64,000 bases of DNA, from positions 186,001 through 250,000 of the forward strand of contig NZ_SIRE01000006.1 in NCBI RefSeq assembly GCF_004307995.1, in the 5' to 3' direction. Positions 25,587-35,247 of this stretch are shown one piece after another. The position numbers were made by a program, and so were the translations under genes. Numbering within the stretch: position 1 is the stretch's first letter; every line of letters begins with the position of its first letter. The stretch is from Paenibacillus thalictri. Its GTDB lineage: Bacteria; Bacillota; Bacilli; Paenibacillales; NBRC-103111. The notes under the pieces were generated by a model, which worked only from the letters and a program-made list of their open reading frames with translations, did not search any database and had not been told where the DNA came from.

Positions 25587-26895
25587 CAGTAGTCGGTCGA
25601 AGCACAATTCCCGCATCCTGCAGCATCCATTCAATAAAACAACCATAACCGGACGAAGGATCATTTACAAAAACATGGGTGACGGCACCTACCATTTTGC
25701 CATTCTGGATAATCGGGCTGCCGCTCATGCCTTGAACGATACCCCCCGTTTTCTCGAGCAGCTTAGGATCCGTAATTTTGATGACAAGCCCTTTGGTTGC
25801 CGGAAAATCTTGTTTGGCCACATGGACGATTTCGATATCAAACTTCTCCACTTTTTGTCCGTTAACGACGGTATAGATTTGAGCCGGTCCTTCTTTCACC
25901 TCTTCGGCAAAAGCGACGGGCAATGCTTCTTTAGTCAGACTATGATCCGGCGCATCAAACATCTTGCCGAAGATGCCAAATGAAGTGTTTTTTTCGATAT
26001 TGCCGATCACTTTGCTTTCTTTGGAAAATTGCGCTCGTTTTTCGCCGGGCTCGCCGTTTTGGCTTTTGGCGATGGAAGTCACGTTAGAATGTACGATTTC
26101 GCCGTTCCCAACGACGATTGGCGTTTGGGTATCCATATCCGTTATCACATGGCCTAATGCGCCGTATACGCCTTGATCGGGCGCGTAGAAGGTCAATGTA
26201 CCGACACCCGCGGCGGAATCGCGGATATACAGTCCTAAACGGTATGATTTGTCGGCAATATCATAGGCGGGTAGCAGCTCCACTTCTACTGTTTCATTGT
26301 TGCGATTAATCGTCAAATGAAGCGTTTTTTTATTTGTGCCTGCTTCATTCACAAGCTCGGAAATTTTCGTTACATCATTTGTGGATTTGCCGTTAATCTT
26401 AACAATAAGATCGCCGATCTGAATTTTGGCATCTTCGCCCGGGGAAATTTTCTTATCGTCCGTGACCGAAACCAAGTGGTGTCCGACCACTAGAATCCCT
26501 GCCGCCTTCAATTTAACACCGATCGTTTGCCCGCCGGGGATGATTTTCAAATCCGGCACCACGTTGACTTTGACCGTTTTGAGCGGGATAGCGCCAAACA
26601 GCTTTAATTTCATCTCCGTCTGGCCGGATTGCTGGGAGGATAACTGTATAGGCTGTTTTAAGTTGACTTGGAATGAGTGCTGAGCCACTCCGTTTACTTT
26701 GACAATATCCGGATTTTTAAGCGTCACCTGAGCATTTACAGGCATCGCGAGCTGCAATTGCTTCTGCTGCCCTTCAAATAACCGAAGTTCTTCGGGAAAC
26801 GAGGCAAAACTTTGAAATGGCGTGGATAATGAACTTAAAACTACGAAGAGGACGAGCATAAATCCGATCAATCTTTTTCTCTGGCTGGAATTCAA
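25570..26895 (-). CDS. spoIVB: SpoIVB sporulation signalling serine peptidase
   Basis: Start placed at TTG 26895 (441 residues), ten bases after GGGAG; the GTG at 26904 is only one base from that site. An N-terminal membrane segment (LIGFMLVLFVVLSS) anchors it in the forespore membrane. A PDZ domain lies at about residues 120-210 (IQIGDLIVKINGKS), followed by the S55 peptidase domain with the catalytic His in GALGHVITD and Ser in GMSGSPI near residue 390. It is secreted into the intermembrane space and cleaves SpoIVFA, releasing SigK activation. It lies between recN and spo0A as in B. subtilis. Confidence 0.96.
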   Translation of the reverse strand: MNSSQRKRLIGFMLVLFVVLSSLSTPFQSFASFPEELRLFEGQQKQLQLAMPVNAQVTLKNPDIVKVNGVAQHSFQVNLKQPIQLSSQQSGQTEMKLKLFGAIPLKTVKVNVVPDLKIIPGGQTIGVKLKAAGILVVGHHLVSVTDDKKISPGEDAKIQIGDLIVKINGKSTNDVTKISELVNEAGTNKKTLHLTINRNNETVEVELLPAYDIADKSYRLGLYIRDSAAGVGTLTFYAPDQGVYGALGHVITDMDTQTPIVVGNGEIVHSNVTSIAKSQNGEPGEKRAQFSKESKVIGNIEKNTSFGIFGKMFDAPDHSLTKEALPVAFAEEVKEGPAQIYTVVNGQKVEKFDIEIVHVAKQDFPATKGLVIKITDPKLLEKTGGIVQGMSGSPIIQNGKMVGAVTHVFVNDPSSGYGCFIEWMLQDAGIVLRPTTELKAS

Positions 26896-27032
26896 GCTGC
26901 TCACGCTCCCATGCTGGCTGGATTGACGAAAAACTGCAGCGCCGTTTTCGTACCTTTAAGTTAACCCCACTCCTTTTGTTTTATAACTGAAAATGATGCC
27001 TTAGGTTATTAAAAATTCCCACTCCTTGGTAA

Positions 27033-28724
27033 TCATATACTTGCTTTCTTTTTCCCGGCTAAAGAAAGCATCTCGGTCGCATGTTCAAGCGTCTTGCCCG
27101 TCACCTCGACGCCGCCCAGCATACGGGCCAATTCGTGGATTCGGCCTTGCTCGCTCAAATCCTCCACCATCGTAAAAGTCCTGTCACCATTGGTTTGTTT
27201 ATGTATGTAGTATTGCGCATCGGCCATGCAAGCCACCTGCGGCAAATGGGTAATCGAGAATACTTGGCAGCCGCGGGCAAGCGCCGAAAGCTTCTCGGCA
27301 ATCGCCTGGGCGGCGCGGCCGCTGACACCGGTGTCCACCTCGTCAAACACAAGCACCGGGATTTGGTCCATCCGGGCAAATATCGCTTTTAAAGCAAGCA
27401 TGACGCGGGAAATTTCCCCGCCGGAGGCAATTTTATTTAAGCTGCGCAGCGGTTCCCCAGGGTTCGCGGAAATCATAAACTCCACCTGGTCGGTTCCGGC
27501 CCGGGTTAGCTTGGTTTCATCCGGTATGATCAGCGTTTTGAACTGAGTTCTTTCCATATGCAAGTCCCTCAGCTCTGTCACGATCTCCGACGCAAGCGAA
27601 TCCGCCATTCTCATCCGGGCGGAAGTCAGTCGCCGGGCAATCGCCAGCAGTTGATCTTTAAGCCGCATCTCACGCTCCTGCAGTTCTCTGAGCAGATCGT
27701 CCTTGTTCTCAATAATGTTAAGCTCGGCTTGAATTTTAGCGTAATAATCCAAAATTTCACGTATGGAGTTGCCATATTTGCGCTTGAGCGCGGAAAGCAC
27801 GTCGAACCGCTCTTCGATTTCATCAAGCCGGGCCGGATTAAACTCGATATCCTCACGGTAATTGCGCATCTGGAATGCGGCATCCTCCAACTGGTAAAAA
27901 GCCGATTGCACCTGCTCTAGAATCGGGTTTAAAGCCGCGGGATCCAACACGACAATATCTTGAAGCTTATGCAGCGCCTTACCGATCGTATCGAGGCCTT
28001 TGCCGCCGTACAATAAATCGTACGATTCAGCCGCCGATTGGTACAACTTCTCGCTGTTTGCCAGCTTCCGGCGTTCCTCAGCAAGCGTTTCGTCCTCGCC
28101 TACTTTCAGTGCGGCGGCGGAAATCTCCTCGCACTGGAAGCGGTACAAATCCTGCATTTGCAGCGCTTGCTTTGACGTTTCGGAGAGCTCAATCAAGCTC
28201 TTCCGAACTCCCATATAAGCATCGTAAGCGGTCTCGTATTCGCGCTTAATCGGCCCGATTTCTTTTTCCCCGTATAAATCGAGCCATTTCATATGCTGTT
28301 CAACCTTAAATAAGGATTGATGTTCGTGCTGTCCGTGAATATTAACCAGATGATCGCCAATCTCTTTAAGCGCTGACAAATTGACCATCTGTCCGTTGAT
28401 ACGGCTGACGCTTTTGCCTTGGGCAGTAATGTCGCGGCGCACAATAAGGCTGAACTCGTCGTCGGGCTCAATCCCGAAGCGTCCCAGCGCCTCCCATACA
28501 GGATGATCCGGCTCGATATGAAACAACGCTTCGATTTCGGCTTTGCTTTCACCATAGCGAACCAAATCCGCCGATCCCCGGCTCCCCGCAATCAGACTCA
28601 ACGCGTCGATGATGATCGATTTACCCGCTCCCGTCTCACCCGTAAGCACGTGAAAGCCTTGATGGAAATGCAGCTGAACAGACTCGACAACGGCTAAATT
28701 TTTGATCGACAGCTCCTGCAGCAT
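27033..28724 (-). CDS. recN: DNA repair ATPase RecN
   Basis: 563 residues, an SMC-like protein of normal RecN length. Walker A GETGAGKS at residues 29-36, two coiled-coil arms (about 150-370), signature ASGGEISR, and Walker B VLVFDEVDTGVSG in the C-terminal part. RecN binds DNA double-strand break ends and holds them for recombination. ATG start with AGAAGGTG. It follows argR by 19 bp, the usual order, and is probably co-transcribed with it. Confidence 0.97.
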   Translation of the reverse strand: MLQELSIKNLAVVESVQLHFHQGFHVLTGETGAGKSIIIDALSLIAGSRGSADLVRYGESKAEIEALFHIEPDHPVWEALGRFGIEPDDEFSLIVRRDITAQGKSVSRINGQMVNLSALKEIGDHLVNIHGQHEHQSLFKVEQHMKWLDLYGEKEIGPIKREYETAYDAYMGVRKSLIELSETSKQALQMQDLYRFQCEEISAAALKVGEDETLAEERRKLANSEKLYQSAAESYDLLYGGKGLDTIGKALHKLQDIVVLDPAALNPILEQVQSAFYQLEDAAFQMRNYREDIEFNPARLDEIEERFDVLSALKRKYGNSIREILDYYAKIQAELNIIENKDDLLRELQEREMRLKDQLLAIARRLTSARMRMADSLASEIVTELRDLHMERTQFKTLIIPDETKLTRAGTDQVEFMISANPGEPLRSLNKIASGGEISRVMLALKAIFARMDQIPVLVFDEVDTGVSGRAAQAIAEKLSALARGCQVFSITHLPQVACMADAQYYIHKQTNGDRTFTMVEDLSEQGRIHELARMLGGVEVTGKTLEHATEMLSLAGKKKASI

Positions 28725-28743
28725 AGGTTCACCTTCTTTATTT

Positions 28744-29193
28744 TTAACTTAACATCGACAATATTTGATTGACGACGTCACCGCTTTGCTCTTTCGTCCG
28801 GCATATAATCAAGATGGTATCGTCGCCGGATATGGTGCCCATAATCTCCACCCATTCCAAACTGTCGATCAGCGCCGCTATAGCGCTCGCAGTACCCGGA
28901 AGGCTCTTTAATACGACCAAGTTATCGGTATGGTCAATATGTACGAAATGGTCGTTTAACGCCCGTTTGAGACGCAGCAGCGGATTAAAACGTTGCTCCG
29001 CTGGTACGGAGTATTTGTATCTTCCGTCGTCCAGCGGGACCTTAATCAAATGAAGCTCCTTGATATCCCGAGAGATCGTCGCTTGAGTGACGTGAAAACC
29101 TGCCGAGCGAAGCTGCTCGACAAGTTCGTCTTGAGTTTCGATTTCCATATTGGTAATCAGTTCGCGAATTTTAATATGACGTTGGCCCTTCAT
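28744..29193 (-). CDS. argR: Arginine repressor ArgR/AhrC
   Basis: 149 residues. N-terminal winged helix with the recognition region [16 protein letters not shown] (about residues 38-53), C-terminal hexamer and arginine-binding domain with [15 protein letters not shown]. It represses arginine synthesis and activates catabolism when arginine is bound. Start ATG behind AGGGGGT. Lies between tlyA/hypothetical and recN, as in other Bacillales. Confidence 0.97.
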   Translation of the reverse strand: MKGQRHIKIRELITNMEIETQDELVEQLRSAGFHVTQATISRDIKELHLIKVPLDDGRYKYSVPAEQRFNPLLRLKRALNDHFVHIDHTDNLVVLKSLPGTASAIAALIDSLEWVEIMGTISGDDTILIICRTKEQSGDVVNQILSMLS

Positions 29194-29230
29194 GAGGTAC
29201 CCCCTGTATGGTTGTTAATAGTATACGGCC

Positions 29231-29686
29231 TTAAACTTCCGTTTCAAACGTAATGGTGCGTATGGATTGGGTGTCAGGTTCCACATATAAAATTCCTGAG
29301 GATTGCGGATAAAGCAGCTGGTAACATAACAATGCATCGCGGATGCCGCTTCCGGTCATATCCATCGGTTTTCTGTCGCGGGCCAACTTCACAATAAATA
29401 CATCGTCTTCTTTTTGTGCAAAATAATCGATAAACAAACGGCTTTGCAGCTGTTCCGTCTCATTTAACGTAATATGAATGGGGATCCGCTTCTTGCCGGA
29501 GAGCACTTCGTACCCGGCTTCAACGAGCAGGCGCACTACATCATCTTCCGGCACCGCCTCGTCGACGGGAATTTCCGGCGTGATATTCTGAACTTTGTCG
29601 TGTACCCAGCTTTTTGATCTGACAAACAGCCAGGCGGCAAATCCGATCAAAATGAGCAATATGACAAATCCGTCTCCGCTTCGCAA
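29231..29686 (-). CDS. Uncharacterised membrane-anchored protein between tlyA and argR
   Basis: 151 residues from a TTG with GAGGTG upstream. One N-terminal membrane helix (FVILLILIGFAAWLFV) is followed by a soluble domain of about 115 residues: DDVVRLLVEAGYEVLSGKKR suggests an alpha/beta fold with a nuclease-like or DUF-type core, followed by a strand pattern FIVKLARDRKPMD. I do not recognise a family with a known role. Placed 37 bp upstream of argR and 64 bp after the tlyA terminator, so it may be the first gene of the argR-recN unit. Confidence 0.75.
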   Translation of the reverse strand: MRSGDGFVILLILIGFAAWLFVRSKSWVHDKVQNITPEIPVDEAVPEDDVVRLLVEAGYEVLSGKKRIPIHITLNETEQLQSRLFIDYFAQKEDDVFIVKLARDRKPMDMTGSGIRDALLCYQLLYPQSSGILYVEPDTQSIRTITFETEV

Positions 29687-29749
29687 GCGATCACCTCAAT
29701 TCTCCCCTTATTATTCGAGGATCGGCCGGCAATATCCTTTTTCGCGAAC

Positions 29750-29775
29750 AAAAAAACCCATCACTTATGATGAGT
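29750..29775 (-). terminator. Terminator after tlyA
   Basis: An eight-base stem with one mismatch (ACTCATCA/TGATGGGT) around TAAG, followed on the reverse strand by seven T residues. It overlaps the tlyA stop and ends the long nusB-to-tlyA stretch. Confidence 0.8.
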
Positions 29776-30598
29776 TCTTCTCCATCGTCTGAGCCTGCAG
29801 CACCACTTGTTGAATCCGTTCGCCCTCTTGCTCGGGCGTTATTTGTTCATCTTCGCGTCCGCAAGTTAAATAAGCCAAAAATTCGACGTTGCCTTCTCCG
29901 CCCTTAATTGGCGAAAAGGTCAAGCCTTTTAGGAAAAAACCGGTTTCCCTCGCAAAGGACAACACGGAATCCAGCACCTGTCGATGTACGGCAGGCTCCC
30001 GCACCACTCCGGATTTGCCTACCTGCTCGCGGCCGGCCTCGAATTGCGGCTTAATCAGCGCAACCACTTCCCCGTCCTCGCCTAACATGGCTTTGAGCGG
30101 GGGAAGAATCAGCTTCAGCGAAATAAACGAAACGTCGATGGTCGCAAAAGTGGGCTGAGGACCGTTGAGCTCCTCCGGCTTCATGTAGCGAAAATTGACC
30201 CGTTCCATCACATTGACCCGCGGATCGCTGCGGATCGACCAGTCCAGCTGGTTGTAGCCGACATCAATCGCATAAACGTAAGCTGCACCGTGCTGCAGCG
30301 CACAGTCGGTAAAACCGCCGGTCGATGAGCCGATATCAAGCATGACCGCCCCGGTCAGCGCAATCGAAAACGTATCGAGCGCTTTCTTCAGCTTCAAACC
30401 TCCGCGGCTGACATACGGATGAACGGCACCTTTTACAAGCAGCTTTGCTGTACGCGGGATTTTGGTGCCCGCCTTATCGATACGTTCCTCATCGACAAAT
30501 ACAAGCCCCGCCATAATCGAGCTTTTCGCTTTTTCCCTGGATTCAAAATAACCTTGCTCTACGAGCAATATGTCAAGACGTTCTTTATCTGACGCCAC
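29765..30598 (-). CDS. tlyA: TlyA family rRNA 2'-O-methyltransferase (YqxC)
   Basis: 277 residues, GTG start nine bases after AGGAG. N-terminal S4 RNA-binding domain (LDILLVEQGYFESREKAKSSI) and an FtsJ-like methyltransferase domain with the SAM motif LDIGSSTGGFTDCAL. Members methylate ribose in 16S and 23S rRNA in some bacteria; the older hemolysin label is not supported here. Follows dxs as in B. subtilis. Confidence 0.93.
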   Translation of the reverse strand: MASDKERLDILLVEQGYFESREKAKSSIMAGLVFVDEERIDKAGTKIPRTAKLLVKGAVHPYVSRGGLKLKKALDTFSIALTGAVMLDIGSSTGGFTDCALQHGAAYVYAIDVGYNQLDWSIRSDPRVNVMERVNFRYMKPEELNGPQPTFATIDVSFISLKLILPPLKAMLGEDGEVVALIKPQFEAGREQVGKSGVVREPAVHRQVLDSVLSFARETGFFLKGLTFSPIKGGEGNVEFLAYLTCGREDEQITPEQEGERIQQVVLQAQTMEKNSS

Positions 30599-30620
30599 CT
30601 GTACATTCTCCTGTTATCAT

Positions 30621-32507
30621 TTATGCCCTTTGGCGCTTCCGCGGCAGCAAAGCCCGCACTTCCGTCATAAGCCGCTCAGCCGTTAAACCGACTTCCTGCC
30701 GCTGCTCTTTAACCGAGCCATGCTCGACAAAGTAATCGCCGATGCCAAGCAGCCGGACATTCATGTCAGTGATGCCATGCAAGGAATAAAATTCCAGCAC
30801 GGAACTTCCGAAGCCGCCAAGCACGGCGCCTTCTTCCATCGTAATCAGCTTGGTTCGCTCGGAAGCGAGCTGCAGCAGCATGTTTTCGTCCAACGGCTTA
30901 ATGAAGCGCGCATTGATGATGCGGATATGGAGCCCTTCCTTGGCAAGCAGCTCGGCCGCCTCTTCCGCAACTTGCACCATAGGTCCGACGGCTAATACGG
31001 CGATGCCTTCGCCTTCACGATGCACTTCCCACGAGCCGATGGGAATCGGTGCGAGCTGATCGTCCATCGGCACGCCAATGCCGTTAATTCTCGGGTAACG
31101 GACCGCAATCGGACCGTCATTGTATTCAACCGCCGTTTTCAGCATATGCCGCAGTTCATTTTCATCCTTCGGCATCATCAATACCATATTCGGCAAGCTG
31201 CGCAAAAACGGAATATCGTAAACACCCTGATGCGTCTCGCCGTCAGGACCGACAAAACCCGCACGGTCGATCGCAAAAGCAACATTTAAGTTGGGACGGC
31301 AAATGTCGTGTACAACCTGATCGTATGCCCTTTGCAAAAAGGTCGAATACACGGCGAACACCGGCTTCACCCGCTCGCAGGCGAGTCCTGCGCAGAACGT
31401 AGCCGCATGCTGCTCCGCAATACCGACGTCGAACATCCGGCCCGGGAACTGCTCTGCGAATTTCATCAATCCCGATCCTCCGGGCATAGCCGGCGTAATG
31501 GCTACAACCCGTGGATCCTGCTCGGCCAGCTCGATTAACGTGCTGCCGAACACCTCGGTGTACATGGGCGGACCCGCCGATTTCACCATTTTGCCGGATT
31601 CGATTTTGTACGGGCTTGCTCCGTGCCATGCATAAGAATCTTCTTCGGCAGGCGAATACCCTTTGCCTTTCAGCGTAATGACATGAACAAGCACCGGTCC
31701 GTTCACCTTATCCGCTTGCTTTAACGTATCCAGCAGCAGCGGAATATTGTGGCCGTCGACCGGTCCCAAATAAGTGAGTCCGAGCTCTTCGAACAAAACG
31801 CCCGATACAAGCAAATATTTAAGGCTTTCTCTTATTTTATCCACCGTTTTGGCAAGCGTATTGCCCACGGCGGGAATTTTCTTAAGTAAAAATTCGAGTT
31901 CTTCCTTGGCCTTCACATAATGTTTGTCAGACCGGATTTTCCCGAGATAATTATGAAGCGCACCGACATTGGGAGCGATCGACATTTCATTATCGTTTAA
32001 GATGACCATCAGCTTTTTCTTATCATGGCCGATGTGGTTCAGCGCTTCGAATGCCATGCCGCCGGTTAACGCGCCATCGCCGATAATCGCGATCACGCGG
32101 TTATTCTCGCCCCGCAAATCGCGTCCAGCGGCCATGCCCATCGCTGCCGATAAGGAGGTGCTGCTGTGCCCGGCTTCCCAGACATCATGTTCGCTTTCCG
32201 ACCGTTTAATAAATCCGCTCATGCCTTTATATTTACGCAGCGTTTGAAAACGCTCCATGCGTCCGGTATACATCTTATGAACGTACGATTGATGACCCAC
32301 ATCAAAAATAAACTTGTCTTCAGGGCTGTTGAATAAGTAATGAAGAGCGATCGTCAACTCGACGACCCCCAAATTGGATGAGAGATGGCCGCCTGTGACG
32401 GAAAGATTTTTGATGAGAAATTGCCGGGATTCTTCCGCCAACTGCCCTAGTTGTTCCACCGAAAGCTTCTTCAGGTCATCCGGCTGATTGATTTGATCGA
32501 GCAGCAC
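30621..32507 (-). CDS. dxs: 1-deoxy-D-xylulose-5-phosphate synthase
   Basis: 628 residues, full length. Thiamine diphosphate and metal binding at [15 protein letters not shown], the N-terminal His in [10 protein letters not shown], and the transketolase-type pyrimidine region [17 protein letters not shown]. First enzyme of the MEP isoprenoid route: pyruvate plus glyceraldehyde 3-phosphate to DXP. GTG start behind GAGGGG. A separate promoter lies about 165 bp upstream, so it can be expressed apart from ispA. Confidence 0.98.
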   Translation of the reverse strand: MLLDQINQPDDLKKLSVEQLGQLAEESRQFLIKNLSVTGGHLSSNLGVVELTIALHYLFNSPEDKFIFDVGHQSYVHKMYTGRMERFQTLRKYKGMSGFIKRSESEHDVWEAGHSSTSLSAAMGMAAGRDLRGENNRVIAIIGDGALTGGMAFEALNHIGHDKKKLMVILNDNEMSIAPNVGALHNYLGKIRSDKHYVKAKEELEFLLKKIPAVGNTLAKTVDKIRESLKYLLVSGVLFEELGLTYLGPVDGHNIPLLLDTLKQADKVNGPVLVHVITLKGKGYSPAEEDSYAWHGASPYKIESGKMVKSAGPPMYTEVFGSTLIELAEQDPRVVAITPAMPGGSGLMKFAEQFPGRMFDVGIAEQHAATFCAGLACERVKPVFAVYSTFLQRAYDQVVHDICRPNLNVAFAIDRAGFVGPDGETHQGVYDIPFLRSLPNMVLMMPKDENELRHMLKTAVEYNDGPIAVRYPRINGIGVPMDDQLAPIPIGSWEVHREGEGIAVLAVGPMVQVAEEAAELLAKEGLHIRIINARFIKPLDENMLLQLASERTKLITMEEGAVLGGFGSSVLEFYSLHGITDMNVRLLGIGDYFVEHGSVKEQRQEVGLTAERLMTEVRALLPRKRQRA

Positions 32508-32669
32508 GTTTGATTCCCCTCTTTCCGTATTGATGTATGTGCTTTATTGCGCTGTAAACCATGCGATGCAAGCCGGAGATCCGTAAGATGAACAGCCTTT
32601 CGATGAATGAACTCATTTCATAGAGCGAACTGTACCCAAATTCGCGGTTCACGTATGTTAAACATCGTT

Positions 32670-32698
32670 ATTATACCATGCGATGCCATGCACCTCAA
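32670..32698 (-). promoter_or_regulatory. Vegetative promoter of dxs-tlyA
   Basis: On the reverse strand TTGAGG (32693-32698), a 17-base spacer ending in TGG, then a perfect TATAAT (32670-32675): an extended -10 SigA-type promoter. It implies a leader of about 155 bases before dxs in which I recognise no riboswitch. Confidence 0.7.
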
Positions 32699-32734
32699 TG
32701 GAATACATCGAAAAGACCTCGATCGCTCTTACCG

Positions 32735-33637
32735 CTAGTGGTCGCGCAGCAGCAAATAATCGGCGATTTGCAGCAGCCGTCTCGGGTCGGGGATCTCGGT
32801 TCTGATCGCCTCTTTCCCCGCCTCGGTCAGCTCAAGCATCTTCCGCCGGGACTCGTCAATTCCGATAAAGTAAGGATACGTCACCTTGTGCTGCTTTTCG
32901 TCGCTTTTGACCGGCTTGCCCAATTTATGTTCATCGCCGATTAGATCCAAAATATCGTCTTGTATCTGAAAAGCGAGCCCGATGTGATGCCCGAATGTTT
33001 CCAGCGCGGCCAATTGGCGCTCGTTCGCCCCGGCGATACGTCCGCCGGCACGCAAGCTGAATACGATCAGATCGCTTGTTTTGCGAACATGAATATATTC
33101 AAGCTCCGACAGCTGAGTTAAACCTTGCTCGCCCTGAATATCGGCGGCTTGTCCGCCTACCATGCCTCTTGCTCCGGAAAATGCGGATAACTCCTCAACG
33201 ATCGACAACGCCTGCTCCGCATCAAGGCGAAATTCTCGCGCCACTTGAGCAATGGAATGAAAGGCGTGGGTAAGCAGCCCGTCACCGGCCAAAATGGCCA
33301 GCGCTTCGCCAAATACTTTATGATTTGTTAGTTTTCCCCTGCGGTAATCATCGTTATCCATCGCCGGCAAATCGTCGTGGATCAACGAATAGGTGTGGAT
33401 CATCTCTACTGCGCAGCTCATCTTCAAGGCTGCTTCCGCATTGCCGCCAAGCGCTTCGGCAGCGGATATAAGCAGAATCGGGCGCAGCCTCTTGCCGCCA
33501 GCCATCAACGAATACAGCATCGATTGTTTTAACGGATCGGGAATGTACCACTCGGAAGGAAAAGCTTCAGGCAACTCTTGTTCCACCAAGTGCGCGTAGT
33601 GCTCGATATATTGTTGAATGTTCAAATCGTTGTTCAA
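32735..33637 (-). CDS. ispA: Farnesyl diphosphate synthase type polyprenyl synthetase
   Basis: 300 residues. First Asp-rich motif DDLPAMDND followed by YRRG, second motif IQDDILD, the two Mg-diphosphate binding sites of short-chain prenyl synthases; the four-residue insert in the first motif is the bacterial FPP synthase form. TTG start overlapping the xseB stop (TTGA), RBS AAAGGTG. Makes C15 prenyl diphosphate for undecaprenyl phosphate and quinones. Confidence 0.95.
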   Translation of the reverse strand: MNNDLNIQQYIEHYAHLVEQELPEAFPSEWYIPDPLKQSMLYSLMAGGKRLRPILLISAAEALGGNAEAALKMSCAVEMIHTYSLIHDDLPAMDNDDYRRGKLTNHKVFGEALAILAGDGLLTHAFHSIAQVAREFRLDAEQALSIVEELSAFSGARGMVGGQAADIQGEQGLTQLSELEYIHVRKTSDLIVFSLRAGGRIAGANERQLAALETFGHHIGLAFQIQDDILDLIGDEHKLGKPVKSDEKQHKVTYPYFIGIDESRRKMLELTEAGKEAIRTEIPDPRRLLQIADYLLLRDH

Positions 33638-33891
33638 CGTGCTTCACCTTTCTCGCCATCCGGGTTAAACGGTTTCTTGGTCAGGCTGCCTTCATCCTCC
33701 AGCAGCACTTCGATTTTGCGCTCTACCTGCTCCAGCTTTTGGCCGCACAACTGCGACAGCTTCATGCCTTCCTGAAACAGCTCGATTGCTTTCTCCAACG
33801 GAACGTCCCCATTTTCCAGCTGGGTTACAATCTGCTCCAGCTTCTCCATCGCCTGCTCAAAGCTAAGCGTCGGTTCCTGATTTGTTGTCAT
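33634..33891 (-). CDS. xseB: Exodeoxyribonuclease VII small subunit
   Basis: 85 residues, the usual size, with the family core LSFEQAMEKLEQIVTQLENG and LEKAIELFQEGMKL, an antiparallel helical pair that binds XseA. Its start lies inside the end of xseA and its stop overlaps ispA, so all three are translationally coupled. Confidence 0.96.
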   Translation of the reverse strand: MTTNQEPTLSFEQAMEKLEQIVTQLENGDVPLEKAIELFQEGMKLSQLCGQKLEQVERKIEVLLEDEGSLTKKPFNPDGEKGEAR

Positions 33892-35245
33892 CCGGTTTCT
33901 CCTCCATCGACCAGACGTGGGCGTCTACACTGCCGTCCTTAAGCCGTAATTTTAACATATCCCCAATTTGAACCTGATTGATTGAATTAATAATCCGCTT
34001 TTCTTTCTCATCATATACGAGGCTGTAGCCGCGCTGCATGACTTTAAGCGGGCTGAGCGCATCCAGCTGTCGTACATGCGACAGCCATTCCTGCTTGCTG
34101 CGCCTGGTTATCATCTGCATCGACTGCTCCAGCTGGCGCCGCGATGCGGTCAGACGCTGACGCGCAAACACAGCTTGCGTTTTCGGATTAAAGGCAGCCA
34201 GCCCTTTCTCCAATCGGACAAGCTTATCGCCGGCTTTATTCAGGCGCGATTTTATTTTGTAAGCAAGCTGCTCCGTCAACCGGTCGAGCCGCTCAGCCGG
34301 CTGTGCCAGCTGGCGTTTTGGATACATCAGATAAGGCGAACGCCTCAGCACATTCAGCTTGTCTTTCTTTTTCTGAACCTGTCTGAAAAGCGCCGCTTGC
34401 AGACTTTGCTGCATATAACCAAGCTGCTGCCGCAGTTCAAGATGATGCGGCACGGCCAGCTCGGCGGCGGCTGTAGGCGTCGCTGCCCGCAAATCGGCGA
34501 CAAAATCGGCGATCGTAAAATCGGTTTCATGACCAACCGCAGAAATAATCGGGATTTCGGATGCAAAAATGCTGCGGGCAACGATCTCCTCGTTAAATGC
34601 CCACAGCTCCTCCAGCGATCCGCCTCCGCGTCCGACAATCAGCACATCGACCTCGCGCCGCGCATTCATCGCTTCGATCGCCTTCACGATGGAAGGCGCC
34701 GCTTGCGTCCCTTGCACAAGTACCGGGTACAACAGCACGGAAGCCGCGGGGTATCTCCGCTGCAGCGTAATCATAATATCCCGCACCGCCGCCCCCGTCG
34801 GCGACGTAATAACGCCAATCGCCTTCGGAAAACGGGGAATCGTTTTTTTGCGCTGCGGTGAAAATAAACCTTCCGCCTCCAGGCGCGCTTTCAGCTGCTC
34901 GAAAGCGAGATACAGACTGCCGATGCCGTCCGGCTGCATCAGCGAGACATAAAACTGGTATTGGCCATCCCGCTCGAATACGGACACGTTGCCGCAGGCA
35001 ATCACCTTCGCCCCTTCTTTAGGGATAAAAGGAAGCCGCTGATTTTGCGATTGAAACATTACGCATTTCAGCCTGCTTTCGGCATCCTTCAACGTAAAAT
35101 ACATGTGCCCGCGGGAGTGGTGCGTGAAATTGGAGATTTCTCCGCGAATCCATACGTTTTGAAGATGGGAGTCGCCTTCCAGGCGCATCTTGATATATTT
35201 GTTTAAATCCTTAATAGACAGGATGTTTTTCTCGCGTGCGCTCAT
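33863..35245 (-). CDS. xseA: Exodeoxyribonuclease VII large subunit
   Basis: 460 residues. N-terminal OB-fold (NVWIRGEISNFTHHSRGHMYFTLKD), catalytic domain with GVITSPTGAAVRDI, VGRGGGSLEELWAFN and the HETDFTIADFVADLRA region, then a long coiled coil. Degrades single-stranded DNA from both ends with XseB. ATG start 2 bp after the folD stop. Confidence 0.97.
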   Translation of the reverse strand: MSAREKNILSIKDLNKYIKMRLEGDSHLQNVWIRGEISNFTHHSRGHMYFTLKDAESRLKCVMFQSQNQRLPFIPKEGAKVIACGNVSVFERDGQYQFYVSLMQPDGIGSLYLAFEQLKARLEAEGLFSPQRKKTIPRFPKAIGVITSPTGAAVRDIMITLQRRYPAASVLLYPVLVQGTQAAPSIVKAIEAMNARREVDVLIVGRGGGSLEELWAFNEEIVARSIFASEIPIISAVGHETDFTIADFVADLRAATPTAAAELAVPHHLELRQQLGYMQQSLQAALFRQVQKKKDKLNVLRRSPYLMYPKRQLAQPAERLDRLTEQLAYKIKSRLNKAGDKLVRLEKGLAAFNPKTQAVFARQRLTASRRQLEQSMQMITRRSKQEWLSHVRQLDALSPLKVMQRGYSLVYDEKEKRIINSINQVQIGDMLKLRLKDGSVDAHVWSMEEKPDDNKSGTDA

Positions 35246-35247
35246 CG

